From Ancylomarina subtilis (GTDB lineage Bacteria; Bacteroidota; Bacteroidia; Bacteroidales; Marinifilaceae): a stretch of 64,000 nucleotides of DNA. Of the stretch, positions 8,492 through 19,597 are shown one piece after another (position 1 is the stretch's first letter; each line of letters begins with the position of its first letter). The DNA is taken from contig NZ_SHKN01000002.1 of assembly GCF_004217115.1 (NCBI RefSeq), positions 372,001 to 436,000 on the forward strand. The letters run 5' to 3'. Under the pieces are notes generated by a model. It searched no databases and was not told the DNA's origin. It was given only the letters and a program-made list of their open reading frames with translations. The position numbers and the translations under genes are program-made.

Positions 8492-9457
8492 TTATTTAAG
8501 GAGTTCTTCGATAATGTTTTCTATGCTGACTCCTTCTGCTTCGGCCTTGTAGTTTTTCATGATTCTATGACGAAGAATTGAAACGGCTACGGCTTTTACA
8601 TCTTCGATATCCGGAGAATATTTACCGGATATAATAGCGTGAGCTTTGGCTCCTATAACCAGATATTGAGAAGCTCTGGGACCAGCTCCCCAATTGATGT
8701 ATTTATTTGTGATTGAACTAGCATGCTCGGTATTGGGGCGTGTTTTTGCCGCCAAAGTAACAGCATATTCCAACACATTTCGGTTGATAGGGACTTTCTG
8801 AATTAGGCTCTGGTAATAACTTATTTCCTGAGCAGACATGATGGTTTCAATTTCAAATATCTTTCCCGAGGTTGTGTTTTCAACAATGCTAATTTCATCC
8901 TCAAAGCTAGGGTAGTCAAGGTAAATGCTAAACATGAAACGATCCAGTTGCGCTTCGGGTAAAGGATACGTTCCTTCTTGTTCAATTGGATTTTGAGTTG
9001 CAAGAACAAAGAATGGCTTGTCAAGCTGATAATTTTTACCATTAACGGTTACTTCTTTTTCCTGCATGGCCTCTAATAAAGCCGATTGCGTTTTAGGAGG
9101 TGTCCGGTTGATTTCATCTGCCAAGATAATATTGGCAAAGAGCGGGCCTTGAATAAATTTGAATTGTCTGTCGCTGTTCAGAATCTCGGTACCGATAATG
9201 TCAGAAGGCATCAGGTCAGGAGTGAACTGAATGCGTTGGTATTTCAAATCGAGGGCCTGTGAAATAGTATTTACAAGCAATGTTTTTGCTAGTCCTGGTA
9301 CGCCGACCAAAAGGCAGTGTCCGTTACTGAAAATTGAAATTAATACCTCTTTGATGATATCATCCTGACCGTAAATCTTTTTCTTGATTTCGGAGAGTAA
9401 AGCGTCGTATTTGCTTTTTAAGGCATTGGCAGCCTCAACTTCAGTTCTAAAATTCAT
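8492..9457 (-). CDS. MoxR-family AAA+ ATPase
   Basis: MoxR ATPases act as chaperones that help assemble or activate partner complexes, often with VWA-domain proteins. The protein is 321 residues from the ATG at 9455-9457; an upstream in-frame GTG is one codon earlier. Walker A (GVPGLAKT) lies near residues 52-59 and Walker B (IILADEIN) in the middle. They are followed by the sensor/arginine-finger section with TQNPIEQEGTYPLPEAQLDRF, a MoxR hallmark. No VWA or DUF58 partner is adjacent; the neighbours are surA upstream and an OstA-like gene downstream. A terminator separates it from surA. The substrate is unknown. Confidence 0.92.
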   Translation of the reverse strand: MNFRTEVEAANALKSKYDALLSEIKKKIYGQDDIIKEVLISIFSNGHCLLVGVPGLAKTLLVNTISQALDLKYQRIQFTPDLMPSDIIGTEILNSDRQFKFIQGPLFANIILADEINRTPPKTQSALLEAMQEKEVTVNGKNYQLDKPFFVLATQNPIEQEGTYPLPEAQLDRFMFSIYLDYPSFEDEISIVENTTSGKIFEIETIMSAQEISYYQSLIQKVPINRNVLEYAVTLAAKTRPNTEHASSITNKYINWGAGPRASQYLVIGAKAHAIISGKYSPDIEDVKAVAVSILRHRIMKNYKAEAEGVSIENIIEELLK

Positions 9458-9496
9458 CACAGAAAATTTAAATTTTCATGAATAACAAAAACAAAG

Positions 9497-9526
9497 AATC
9501 AGACACAACTCATGCTGTGTCTGATT
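9497..9526 (-). terminator. Terminator after surA
   Basis: A perfect 11-bp stem (9497-9507 with 9516-9526) lies 16 bp past the surA stop. It is followed on the minus strand by a T-rich stretch, so moxR probably has its own promoter or relies on read-through. Confidence 0.8.
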
Positions 9527-9542
9527 GATGTATGTTTAAATA

Positions 9543-10895
9543 TTACTTAATCCAGTTTTTGAATCTGAATTTAGCATTCTTATATGAATCATCAATACTG
9601 ATATATGTTGATGATTGTTTTTCGCTGATCCATTTATTTAGCAAGTCTTGTTGCTTTTGCTGCTTAAGCATGTTTTCAAACTGGCTCCAGTCATCAGCTA
9701 AATTAGCTTTGTGAGGCTTAGTTTGTGATTTTATTTTAATGATTTTGTAACTTTCCTGACCTCTTTGATCATCAAGGAAGGCTTCAGAAATTTCTCCAAC
9801 TTTAAGTTTATTGACAGCCTTTGCTATTGCAGGGGCCAAACTCTCTTTGGTAAATTTTGAACTGGCATTGTATGGGTTTACAATTAAACCGCCATTGTTT
9901 TTGGTATCCTTATCATCCGAATAATAGAATGCAGCCTCTTCGAATTTGATTTTATCATTACGAATCATATCAGCAATACTATCCAGTTGCTGAGTTGCAG
10001 CAGTTCTGTCTTCCTGTTGGATACGAGGTTTAAGAAGAATGTGGCGAACGTTAATTCTTTCTCCTTTACGATCGATAAGTTGAATGATGTGGAAACCATA
10101 TTCTGATTCCACAATTTTAGAGATTTTACCAGGCTTTAAGTTAAAAGCTTCATTGGCAAATTCAGGAACTAAATTAGCTCTTGGTGTAAAACCTAATTCA
10201 CCACCACGCTGGGCACTACCCGGGTCCTCAGAATAAAGAACAGCCAGTGTTGCAAAACTTTCACCTTTCATAATTCGATCACGGAAATTTCTTAGTTTCT
10301 CACGAATTCGATCTTTTTCAGTATCGGTTATTTTTGGACTTCTGGTGATTTGCTGAATTTGTAGTTCACCAGGAATGACAGGTAAACTGTCTGTTGGGAT
10401 ATTGTCATAAAGATCACGGACTTCAGCAGGTGTTGCTGTAATGTTTTTCGTAATCTCAGCCTGCATTTTTTGTTTAATCTTGTCGTTGCGCGTCATGTCA
10501 CGCAACTCATTTTTCATATCAGCAATACTTTTCTTAAAATATTGTTCAAGCTTTTCTTTTGAACCAATACGCTGAATATACATTTCGATTTTGCGTTGCA
10601 GGTCATTCTCAACTTCTTGTTCAGTCACCTCAATACTATCGACCTGTGCTTGTGCAATCATCAATTTTTCAATCAAAAGATCTTCAAAAATCTCTGATTT
10701 CAAATCTACACTCCCAGACTGGTAGCCCTGTGCTTTTAAGCCCAAAAAACGATTTTCTACGTCAGACTTTAATACAACCTGATTGCCGACCACTGCGATA
10801 ATCTTATCAATAGAATTATCCTGGGCAAAAGCTGTTGTAAAAAGAATAGCCAACAATGCTAATGACGTGCAGACTTTAAAAAAAATGTTGCGCAT
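9543..10895 (-). CDS. SurA-like periplasmic peptidyl-prolyl isomerase/chaperone
   Basis: SurA-type proteins chaperone outer-membrane proteins through the periplasm. The best start is the ATG at 10893-10895, giving 450 residues with a signal peptide ending TAFAQ; a longer frame would overlap the upstream gene. An N-terminal SurA-like helical domain (about 25-170) leads into two parvulin (PpiC) domains. The first contains YSEDPGSAQRGGELGF and ends GFHIIQLIDR. The second begins VRHILLKPRI and contains YYSDDKDTKNNGG. It is 10 nt after the parvulin-like lipoprotein gene, so the two are co-transcribed. The family is secure. Confidence 0.93.
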   Translation of the reverse strand: MRNIFFKVCTSLALLAILFTTAFAQDNSIDKIIAVVGNQVVLKSDVENRFLGLKAQGYQSGSVDLKSEIFEDLLIEKLMIAQAQVDSIEVTEQEVENDLQRKIEMYIQRIGSKEKLEQYFKKSIADMKNELRDMTRNDKIKQKMQAEITKNITATPAEVRDLYDNIPTDSLPVIPGELQIQQITRSPKITDTEKDRIREKLRNFRDRIMKGESFATLAVLYSEDPGSAQRGGELGFTPRANLVPEFANEAFNLKPGKISKIVESEYGFHIIQLIDRKGERINVRHILLKPRIQQEDRTAATQQLDSIADMIRNDKIKFEEAAFYYSDDKDTKNNGGLIVNPYNASSKFTKESLAPAIAKAVNKLKVGEISEAFLDDQRGQESYKIIKIKSQTKPHKANLADDWSQFENMLKQQKQQDLLNKWISEKQSSTYISIDDSYKNAKFRFKNWIK

Positions 10896-10905
10896 ATGTG
10901 ATAGT

Positions 10906-11748
10906 TTAGTAAATTTTGAATTTGTTTTTTGATTCGGCATCCTTAAAGATGCTTTCCTCCATATTTTTAATAAACTGAATTTTTCTCTTATTGATAATTA
11001 TTTTTCGAATATCCTCATCAACAAATGATAGAGGAGCAATTTCCTTTTTCAGTTTGTAATCCTGGATATTTATAAAATAATGAAATGTACTATCCTCAGT
11101 TTCAAAATACTTATTGCGTCTTAGAAAACTGTCTTCGTCTTTAATCTTAATAGGGGTTTGACTTAGTAAGTTTTGAGAATAAATCCATTGCTCGCTAAAA
11201 TTATCAAATTTTGTGGCATTTTGAAAGCAGTAGTCCTCTAATTTCTCCCAATCTTCATCTTTCTTCAATTTATAGATCTGTTTGATCTTCTTAGCTTGTG
11301 GGAGCGGTTTGGGGATTTTAATATAAACAGCCTTAACAATATTACGGTTTAGTAGGAAATTGCCAGGATAATCACGATAGTATTTATCGATTTCGGCATG
11401 TGTAACGACGGTGTCGAGCTTTTGTTCGATTAAATGCTGTTGGTATTTATGTATGATGAGTGAAGAACGGAAATCTTCTACCATTTCTTCAACATCCTGA
11501 TCTTTTTCGGAAAGGTTGAGTTCAGCTTTTGCAACAAGTAGCTGTTTTTTGATCCATTGGTGGACGTAGTTTTGAGCAATTCTTAAGCTGTCTTCTTTTG
11601 AGATGTTATTGGGAACGAGTTCTCGTATTTTATTTAGATACAAGTAAGAATCATCAACTTTTGCTACGGTAGGATTATCAATGTTGTTATTTGAGTTACA
11701 TGATATAAATCCTAAAAGAATAAATAGTAAGATGAGATTTCTTGTCAT
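10906..11748 (-). CDS. Parvulin-like (SurA N-terminal) lipoprotein
   Basis: This 280-residue protein has a type II signal peptide: LLGFISC places the lipid-modified Cys near residue 17. The mature part starts with VAKVDDSYLYLNKI, the SurA-N pattern, followed by long helices. The C-terminal half does not show an obvious active parvulin core, so it may act as a chaperone rather than an isomerase. It is directly upstream of surA and downstream of guaB in the minus-strand run. The pairing with SurA and its lipid anchor suggest outer-membrane protein biogenesis. Catalytic activity is doubtful. Confidence 0.78.
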   Translation of the reverse strand: MTRNLILLFILLGFISCNSNNNIDNPTVAKVDDSYLYLNKIRELVPNNISKEDSLRIAQNYVHQWIKKQLLVAKAELNLSEKDQDVEEMVEDFRSSLIIHKYQQHLIEQKLDTVVTHAEIDKYYRDYPGNFLLNRNIVKAVYIKIPKPLPQAKKIKQIYKLKKDEDWEKLEDYCFQNATKFDNFSEQWIYSQNLLSQTPIKIKDEDSFLRRNKYFETEDSTFHYFINIQDYKLKKEIAPLSFVDEDIRKIIINKRKIQFIKNMEESIFKDAESKNKFKIY

Positions 11749-11836
11749 AGTCAGCTTTTAATAGGTTTCAAACTCAAATATTATCGGCAACTAGTCCTAA
11801 GACCAATTGCCGATTATCATGTTAATCTTAAAAAGA

Positions 11837-13318
<1,482 letters not shown>

Positions 13319-13408
13319 TTAGATTTAAATTGCATGCGAAATTACAAAAAAATAGTGTGATTCGTCTTGTTCAATAATCTAAAAAAGTGTTAATTGATTT
13401 TAGATGCT

Positions 13409-13416
13409 TATTTTTG
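13409..13416 (+). promoter_or_regulatory. Possible -7 element (TAnnTTTG) upstream of recQ
   Basis: TATTTTTG occurs 140 bp before the recQ ATG. No well-spaced TTG -33 element is present, so the assignment is weak. Confidence 0.35.
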
Positions 13417-13555
13417 TATGAAAATAAAGCCAATATATGCAGTATTTACTGTTGTTTTTATGTGTATATTAAATTCGTTAATCGGTTATATTTCCCTTTG
13501 ATATAGTGGGTTGTTTGCTAAGTAGATTGAGAAGTTTATTGAAATTTTGAGTTAA

Positions 13556-15454
13556 ATGAGTGTGTATCACAAAGTCTTAAAAAAATATTGGGGTTACGAT
13601 GAATTTCGTCCTTTACAGGAGGATATTATTTTATCAGTGGCCGAAAGTCGCGATACTTTGGGCCTAATGCCAACAGGAGGAGGGAAGTCGTTGACTTTTC
13701 AGATCCCAACTCTTGCGATGGATGGGCTTTGTATTATTGTTTCGCCTTTGGTTGCTCTTATGAAAGATCAGGTTTTAAATCTGAAAGAGAAAGGGATTAA
13801 AGCTGAACTAATCTACTCAGGCTTGACTCGGGATGAGATTGAACTGATCTTAAATAAATGCCTTTATGGTCAGAATAAGTTTCTCTACATATCTCCTGAA
13901 CGTATAAGCACATCAATATTTCAGGAAAAGTTGCAAAGCATGAATGTGTGCTTGATTGCTATAGATGAATCGCATTGTATTTCGCAGTGGGGTTACGATT
14001 TCCGACCTTCTTATCTCAAGATTATTAAGCTAAGAGAGCTTTTGCCTGATGTGCCTGTGTTGGCACTTACTGCCACAGCTACGCCTGAAGTTGTCGACGA
14101 CATTCAGGATCGTTTGGGTTTTGAGAAGAAAAATGTTTTTCGAAAAAGTTTTGAACGTCCCAATTTGTCTTATCTGGTAAGGCATGTGGAGGATAAAAAT
14201 CGTTATTTGTTGAAAATTCTGAGAAAGCAGAAGGGGAGTTCGGTTGTTTATGTGCGCAGCAGAAAGAAATGCAAGGAAATTGCTGAATTCCTGAAACTAA
14301 ATCAAGTTAAGGCTGAATATTATCATGCCGGACTTGATAATGCCGTAAAGGATATGAGGCAGGAGCGCTGGCGAGAAGGTCAGGTGCAGGTTATGGTTGC
14401 GACCAATGCTTTTGGTATGGGGATTGATAAATCTGATGTGCGTACGGTGGTGCATATGGATTTGCCGGATACTCTAGAAGCTTATTTTCAGGAAGCGGGT
14501 CGGGCAGGGCGAGATGGGAAAAGAGCTTATGCCGTAATGCTTTTTTCAAATCCTGACAAAGTTCAGTTGTTGAAGCGAATCAAAACATCCTTTCCTGAGA
14601 TTGAAACCATTAAAAGAGTTTATCAGGCAGTTGGTAATTTTTTGCAAGTTGCCGAAGGGGCAGGGAAAGATGCGGTATTTGATTTTAATATGGCTGTTTT
14701 CTGTCAGAATTTCAAATTCAATGTTTTGCAGGCTTACAGCAGTCTAAAAATACTGCAGCGTGCCGGTTATCTGGAGTTGACTGATGATTTGGAACATGCC
14801 ACTAAAATTCATTTTGTAATTCGTCGTGATGATTTGTATCGTTATCAGTTGGAAAATAAGCAGCAAGATGATTTTATTAAACTATTGCTGAGAACGTACA
14901 CGGGGTTGTTTACTGATTTTGTTCCTGTAAATTTAGATGCACTGGCTTATCGGAAAAAAATAGATGTCAAGCTTTTGATCGATCGGTTGAAAGATTTATC
15001 TCAGCACGGTATCATCAAATACATTCCTCGAAAAAAGACCCCTTTTATTATTTTTAATCAGGAGCGTTTACCTCTTAAATACTTAGTGTTTACAAAAGAA
15101 GTTTATCAATCCAGAAAAGAGAAATTTGAAGAAAAAATTAATGCTGTCATATCTTATGCCGAAACAACTGATATTTGTCGGTCTAAGTTTTTGTTGGAAT
15201 ATTTTGGTCAGCAAGATGCGCCCTTGTGTGGAGAATGTGATGTGTGTAAAGAAAAGGATGAGGAGATAGAAAGTAAAATTTATCAGGCCATTCAAATGGA
15301 AGTGAAGACCTCTTTGACTGAAGAGGAAAGTTCTGTTTACGAATTGGTGGAAACAAGTCAGTATCCTGAAAAGAAATTATTGGAAGTTATTCGTCTCATG
15401 ATGGATAATGGCGAGCTGAAAACGGTCAAAGGTGATAAGATAGGATTGGCTTGA
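13556..15454 (+). CDS. recQ: RecQ-family ATP-dependent DNA helicase
   Basis: RecQ unwinds DNA 3'-5' in recombination and repair. The 632 residues include Walker A TGGGKS at 40-45, the DESHCISQWGYDFRPSY motif II/aromatic-rich loop, TATATPEV, and the C-terminal helicase motif GRAGRDGKRA. The zinc-binding module ends in CGECDVC near residue 560. A short winged-helix remainder closes the protein, and I see no separate HRDC domain. The start ATG is at 13556. It stands in a plus-strand group of nucleic-acid genes. The family call is firm; organisms of this group often have a second RecQ. Confidence 0.95.
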   Translation: MSVYHKVLKKYWGYDEFRPLQEDIILSVAESRDTLGLMPTGGGKSLTFQIPTLAMDGLCIIVSPLVALMKDQVLNLKEKGIKAELIYSGLTRDEIELILNKCLYGQNKFLYISPERISTSIFQEKLQSMNVCLIAIDESHCISQWGYDFRPSYLKIIKLRELLPDVPVLALTATATPEVVDDIQDRLGFEKKNVFRKSFERPNLSYLVRHVEDKNRYLLKILRKQKGSSVVYVRSRKKCKEIAEFLKLNQVKAEYYHAGLDNAVKDMRQERWREGQVQVMVATNAFGMGIDKSDVRTVVHMDLPDTLEAYFQEAGRAGRDGKRAYAVMLFSNPDKVQLLKRIKTSFPEIETIKRVYQAVGNFLQVAEGAGKDAVFDFNMAVFCQNFKFNVLQAYSSLKILQRAGYLELTDDLEHATKIHFVIRRDDLYRYQLENKQQDDFIKLLLRTYTGLFTDFVPVNLDALAYRKKIDVKLLIDRLKDLSQHGIIKYIPRKKTPFIIFNQERLPLKYLVFTKEVYQSRKEKFEEKINAVISYAETTDICRSKFLLEYFGQQDAPLCGECDVCKEKDEEIESKIYQAIQMEVKTSLTEEESSVYELVETSQYPEKKLLEVIRLMMDNGELKTVKGDKIGLA

Positions 15455-15501
15455 ATCTGTGAGATTTGTACTCAGAAGAATCATTATTGTCAAAATCTTA
15501 T

Positions 15502-15509
15502 TAATTTTG
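15502..15509 (+). promoter_or_regulatory. -7 element (TAnnTTTG) upstream of the DUF5063 gene
   Basis: TAATTTTG lies 24 bp before the ATG of the next gene, which would give a short leader. No clear -33 TTG sits at the usual distance. Confidence 0.45.
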
Positions 15510-15533
15510 CATGATTACACTAGAATTTGAGAA

Positions 15534-16163
15534 ATGGAAGAGAATTTTGAACATCCGGTTTACGATAAAAATACAATAGAATTTGTGACTGTTGCTAATG
15601 AGTTTTGCATACTCCTGGAATCGAGTGGCAAAATTTCTAAAATGGATTTCATAGAACGTGCACAAAAACTATTGCCTCTCTTGTACTTAAAGGCAAGTTT
15701 GTTGCCTAAGGTGGAGAACGAGTTTGAAGGAGAGATAGAAAAATTTGTAGGAGAAGGTGATTGGGAATATATCAGAACGGCCGTACTTGAGAAGATGGGG
15801 GCTAATGATGAATATCTTGAGGTATTTGATGATGGTATGCGTGATAGCGATGAGCCTATAGTGGCCTCAATTTCTGAGAATTTTGCCGATATTTATCAGG
15901 ATCTTAAAGACTTTTTGACCTCATATCGTATTGCAAGCGTCGAAATTATGAATGATGCCCTTTGGGATTTGAATACTAATTTCCACCAGTATTGGGGACA
16001 ATCTATCGTTAACTCATTGCGTGCGATTCATTATTTATTAGCTCATCCGGAAAAATTGGAAGATGATCTGAATGAACAAGGACCATCTTCTTTAGATCGG
16101 TTAGATATGAGCCAGTCAATTTTCTCGCAGCGCCAGCAACAGTGGGGAGATGAAGAAGAATAG
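15534..16163 (+). CDS. DUF5063 domain protein
   Basis: This 209-residue acidic cytosolic protein is built of helices, with the pattern of the DUF5063 family found mainly in Bacteroidota: an early EFCILLESSGKISKMDFIERA section and a later DLWDLNTNFHQYWG-like region, here LWDLNTNFHQYWG. No signal peptide, membrane segment or catalytic motif is visible. It lies between recQ and a 3'-5' exonuclease gene, which may be co-transcribed with it over a 64-bp gap. That neighbourhood hints at nucleic acid metabolism, but the function is unknown. Confidence 0.75.
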   Translation: MEENFEHPVYDKNTIEFVTVANEFCILLESSGKISKMDFIERAQKLLPLLYLKASLLPKVENEFEGEIEKFVGEGDWEYIRTAVLEKMGANDEYLEVFDDGMRDSDEPIVASISENFADIYQDLKDFLTSYRIASVEIMNDALWDLNTNFHQYWGQSIVNSLRAIHYLLAHPEKLEDDLNEQGPSSLDRLDMSQSIFSQRQQQWGDEEE

Positions 16164-16227
16164 CTATTAGTTAGCCAATAATATGACCAGCCTGCAGATG
16201 ATCAGCGGACGATGAAAAATATAAGGA

Positions 16228-16815
16228 ATGATCAGTTTTCAGAAGAGTATAACAAAAGAAGAAATAAATGAACTCCCTTTAGAAGCTTTCGAAGGTGAAA
16301 TCGTTATAATAGACAGTAATGAAGGCTTAGATGAGGCTGTTGAGTATTTGAAGCAATTTCCGGTTTTGGGTTTCGATACAGAGACCAAACCCTCCTTTAC
16401 CAAAGGGAGTATGAACCCCGTTGCTTTATTGCAATTATCGAGTTTTGAAAAGAGTTTTTTGTTTCGATTGAATCGGATCGGTTTGCCTTTTCCGCTTATT
16501 GATTTATTGAGCGATCCTGAAATTATAAAAGTAGGAGCAGCCATAAAGGATGATATCAGAGGTCTGCAGGATATCACAGATTTTGATGGCAATTCATTTT
16601 TAGAACTTCAGCAATATGTATCCAGTTTTGGTATTGAGAACTATTCGCTTAAAAAATTGGCTGCTATTGTTCTGAAAATTAGAATTTCGAAACGTCAGCA
16701 GGTTTCAAACTGGGAGGCTGCTGAATTGAGCCTTGGACAATTGCGATATGCTGCTACTGATGCCTGGGTTTCTTTAGAAATTTATAATGCATTAAGAGCC
16801 AGTATTTCCCAATAA
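16228..16815 (+). CDS. 3'-5' exonuclease (DEDDy, RNase D/WRN-like)
   Basis: This 195-residue stand-alone exonuclease domain is of the RNase D/WRN type. The DEDDy residues are visible as GFDTETKP (Exo I, D-x-E), the aspartate in VGAAIKDDIRGL (Exo II), and the final YAATDAWVSLEIY block (Exo III, with Tyr and Asp). No HRDC domain follows, so it is the short form. The ATG at 16228 is preceded by an AAGGA-like Shine-Dalgarno sequence, unusual in this genome. It follows the DUF5063 gene and precedes the rRNA methyltransferase gene. It likely trims RNA or DNA 3' ends; the substrate is unknown. Confidence 0.88.
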   Translation: MISFQKSITKEEINELPLEAFEGEIVIIDSNEGLDEAVEYLKQFPVLGFDTETKPSFTKGSMNPVALLQLSSFEKSFLFRLNRIGLPFPLIDLLSDPEIIKVGAAIKDDIRGLQDITDFDGNSFLELQQYVSSFGIENYSLKKLAAIVLKIRISKRQQVSNWEAAELSLGQLRYAATDAWVSLEIYNALRASISQ

Positions 16816-16894
16816 TTTAGCTTGCGCTCCCAACTAACGTATAAAATAAACCAATTTTAGCACTTGCTAAAGTTAATTTCAAATAAGAATTTTC

Positions 16895-18082
16895 ATGATT
16901 AGTTATCCCAAAGTTGTATTAAAGAAAGATAAAGAAAACTCAATCAAACGTTTTCACCCTTGGGTTTTTTCAGGAGCTGTAGCTCGTGTTGATGAGGGAT
17001 TGGAAGAAGGGGATTTGGTATCAGTTTACAGTAATGATGACGAATTTTTAGCATTGGGACATATTGCCATTGGTTCCATTGTTGTTCGTATTTTAAGTTT
17101 CGAACCCATTGAAATTAATCATGCATTTTGGGTTGATCGATTGGCTTCGGCATGTCGTGTGCGTCGCGAGATCGGTTTATTAGGCATTGAGAATAATAAT
17201 GTATGTCGTTTGGTCCATGGCGAGGGCGATAATCTTCCTGGTTTGATTGTTGATTTCTATGCCGGAACGGCAGTAGTGCAGGCTCACTCGGTAGGTATGT
17301 ATTTACATCGTGCTGAAATAGCAGAAGCTTTGAAAGAAGTTTTGGGCGATGAGCTGATTGCAGTATACGACAAATCGGAAGGAACTCTGCCATTTAAGTC
17401 CGGCATAGAGCCCACCAACGCGTATTTACTGGGAGAGACAAAAGATTTTACGGCTCTTGAGAATGGATTGAAATTTAAAGTAGACTGGTTGGAAGGACAG
17501 AAAACGGGTTTCTTTATTGATCAGCGAGAGAACAGATCTTTGCTTGAGCGTTACTCAAAAGGTCGTTCTGTATTGAACATGTTCTGCTACACTGGAGGAT
17601 TCTCATTCTATGCCATGCGTGGTGGAGCTAATTTGGTTCACTCGGTAGATAGTTCATCCAGAGCGATTGAGGTGACCAACGAAAATGTGGAGTTGAATTT
17701 CCCGGGAGATAAACGTCACGAAGCTTTTGCAACTGATGCTTTTAAGTATCTTGAAGAATCGGATCAGAAATATGATTTAATTGTATTGGACCCTCCAGCT
17801 TTTGCCAAGCACAAAAAGGTGTTGTCAAATGCGCTTAAAGGTTACAAACGTTTAAATTTAAAGGGCTTTCAAGCGATCAAAAAAGGCGGGATCATGTTCA
17901 CGTTTTCCTGTTCTCAGGCTGTAAGTAAAGAGGATTTTAGAAAAGCCGTTTTTATTGCAGCAGCTAATGCAGGACGTCGTGTGCGTATTCTGCACCAATT
18001 GAATCAACCAGCAGATCATCCTGTAAACATATTCCATCCTGAAGGTGATTATCTGAAAGGTTTGGTACTGTATGTCGAGTAA
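16895..18082 (+). CDS. RlmI-like class I rRNA (cytosine) methyltransferase
   Basis: This 395-residue protein has an N-terminal PUA domain (about 1-85, with FHPWVFSGAV) and a C-terminal Rossmann methyltransferase. Motif I is visible as VLNMFCYTGGFSFYA and the catalytic/target-base motif as LDPPAFAKHKK. RlmI methylates C1962 of 23S rRNA at position 5 in E. coli, and this is the nearest named relative. A C-terminal FSCSQAVSKEDF section carries the conserved SCS. The exact target base is not established here. It precedes the DEAD-box helicase by about 280 bp. Confidence 0.88.
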   Translation: MISYPKVVLKKDKENSIKRFHPWVFSGAVARVDEGLEEGDLVSVYSNDDEFLALGHIAIGSIVVRILSFEPIEINHAFWVDRLASACRVRREIGLLGIENNNVCRLVHGEGDNLPGLIVDFYAGTAVVQAHSVGMYLHRAEIAEALKEVLGDELIAVYDKSEGTLPFKSGIEPTNAYLLGETKDFTALENGLKFKVDWLEGQKTGFFIDQRENRSLLERYSKGRSVLNMFCYTGGFSFYAMRGGANLVHSVDSSSRAIEVTNENVELNFPGDKRHEAFATDAFKYLEESDQKYDLIVLDPPAFAKHKKVLSNALKGYKRLNLKGFQAIKKGGIMFTFSCSQAVSKEDFRKAVFIAAANAGRRVRILHQLNQPADHPVNIFHPEGDYLKGLVLYVE

Positions 18083-18361
18083 GATCATCTTGCCTTATAT
18101 GTTTGAATTTTGCGATTCAATCCGTGTTTTTTTCGATACAAAAAGAACTGCTTAAACGTTTCTTTATGATGCGTTTCAAATCTTTTTTGTATCTTCGAAT
18201 GAGTCTATTTGTGAGCTGTAAGCACAAGTGTATGTAGCTTTAAATAAATAGATAAATTAATTTTTATAGTGAGATGGGTTCTATGAGTTATAGAAGCTGA
18301 AAAATTGGAGGAAACTCAATCTCATGTTTCATAATATTCATATAATAATTTCTAAGAAAAC

Positions 18362-19567
18362 TTGAAATTTTCAGAACTTGATTTTTGCCCCGACATCATG
18401 GAAGGACTTGATGCTATGGGCTTCGAAACACCTTCTCCTGTTCAGGAGTTGGCCATACCACAAATTATAGATAATAAGGATTTAATTGTTTGTGCTCAAA
18501 CAGGTACCGGAAAAACGGCTGCCTATTTGTTGCCAATCATGGATAAAATCCAAAAGCATCAGATTGATGGCTTCAGTACTTTGATATTGGTTCCAACACG
18601 TGAACTCGCTCTTCAGATTGATCAACAAATGCAAGGTTTTGCCTATTTCCTATCCATTTCATCCCTCTCGGTTTATGGGGGGGGCGATTCAAGCGTTTGG
18701 GATCAGCAAAAGACAGGTTTGATGACGGGTGCCGATGTGATTATCGCAACACCCGGGCGATTGATTTCTCATTTGAATTTGGGTTATGTGAATACCAAAC
18801 AGGTGAAACACCTGATTCTTGATGAGGCAGACAGAATGTTGGATATGGGATTCTATGATGATTTGATGCAGATTGTTAATCATCTGCCAAAGCAACGTCA
18901 GAATTTAATGTTCTCAGCGACTATGCCAGAGCAAATGAGAAAATTGGCAAGCAGCATCATGGTGAATCCTGAGAGTATCAATATTGCCATATCGAAACCA
19001 GCCGAAGGTGTTTTGCAGGCGGCCTATATGGTATATGAACCTCAGAAAATACCATTGATTGAAACCTTATTGAAAGATAAAGACGTTAAATCGGTGATTA
19101 TTTTCTCCTCAACGAAGTTGAATGTAAAGGCGATGACAAAAGAGTTAAAACGCCAAAAATTTAAGGTTGAGGGGATTCATTCCGATTTGGAGCAAAATGA
19201 GCGTGAAGAAGTGCTTCGTGGCTTTAGAAACAGAAAATATCAAATTTTAGTGGCAACAGATATCATTGCTCGTGGTATTGATATTGACTCAATCGACCTT
19301 GTTATCAATTTTGATGTTCCTAAAGATGCAGAGGACTATGTACACAGAGTTGGACGAACAGCTCGTGCCGCTTCTGAGGGAGTCGCATTGACCTTTATCA
19401 CAGAAAAGGATCAATTGGATTTTAAGAATATCGAAGATTTGATTGAAAAGGATATATATAAAATTCCTGTTCCTGCAGAATTGGGTGAGGCACCTGTATA
19501 CAATCCCAAAGTCAGGAAAAAGGGACCTAAGAAGTTTTTCAAAAAACGCCCCTTTAAAAAGAAATAA
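18362..19567 (+). CDS. DEAD-box RNA helicase (TTG start)
   Basis: This 401-residue helicase begins at TTG at 18362. The family's N-terminal pattern (FSELDFCPDIMEGLDAMGF) extends to this codon, so the next ATG at 18398 would cut it. Visible are the Q motif (TPSPVQELAIPQI-type, here SPVQELAIPQ), Walker A AQTGTGKT, PTRELALQ, DEAD (LILDEADRML), SAT, and the C-terminal HRVGRTARA motif. A basic tail with KKGPKKFFKKRPFKK could bind RNA. Such enzymes act in rRNA assembly or mRNA turnover. It is the first gene of a run that continues to the oxidoreductase 30 bp downstream. Confidence 0.93.
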   Translation: MKFSELDFCPDIMEGLDAMGFETPSPVQELAIPQIIDNKDLIVCAQTGTGKTAAYLLPIMDKIQKHQIDGFSTLILVPTRELALQIDQQMQGFAYFLSISSLSVYGGGDSSVWDQQKTGLMTGADVIIATPGRLISHLNLGYVNTKQVKHLILDEADRMLDMGFYDDLMQIVNHLPKQRQNLMFSATMPEQMRKLASSIMVNPESINIAISKPAEGVLQAAYMVYEPQKIPLIETLLKDKDVKSVIIFSSTKLNVKAMTKELKRQKFKVEGIHSDLEQNEREEVLRGFRNRKYQILVATDIIARGIDIDSIDLVINFDVPKDAEDYVHRVGRTARAASEGVALTFITEKDQLDFKNIEDLIEKDIYKIPVPAELGEAPVYNPKVRKKGPKKFFKKRPFKKK

Positions 19568-19597
19568 ATTGAATTAACCATACTAAACCTAATAATC

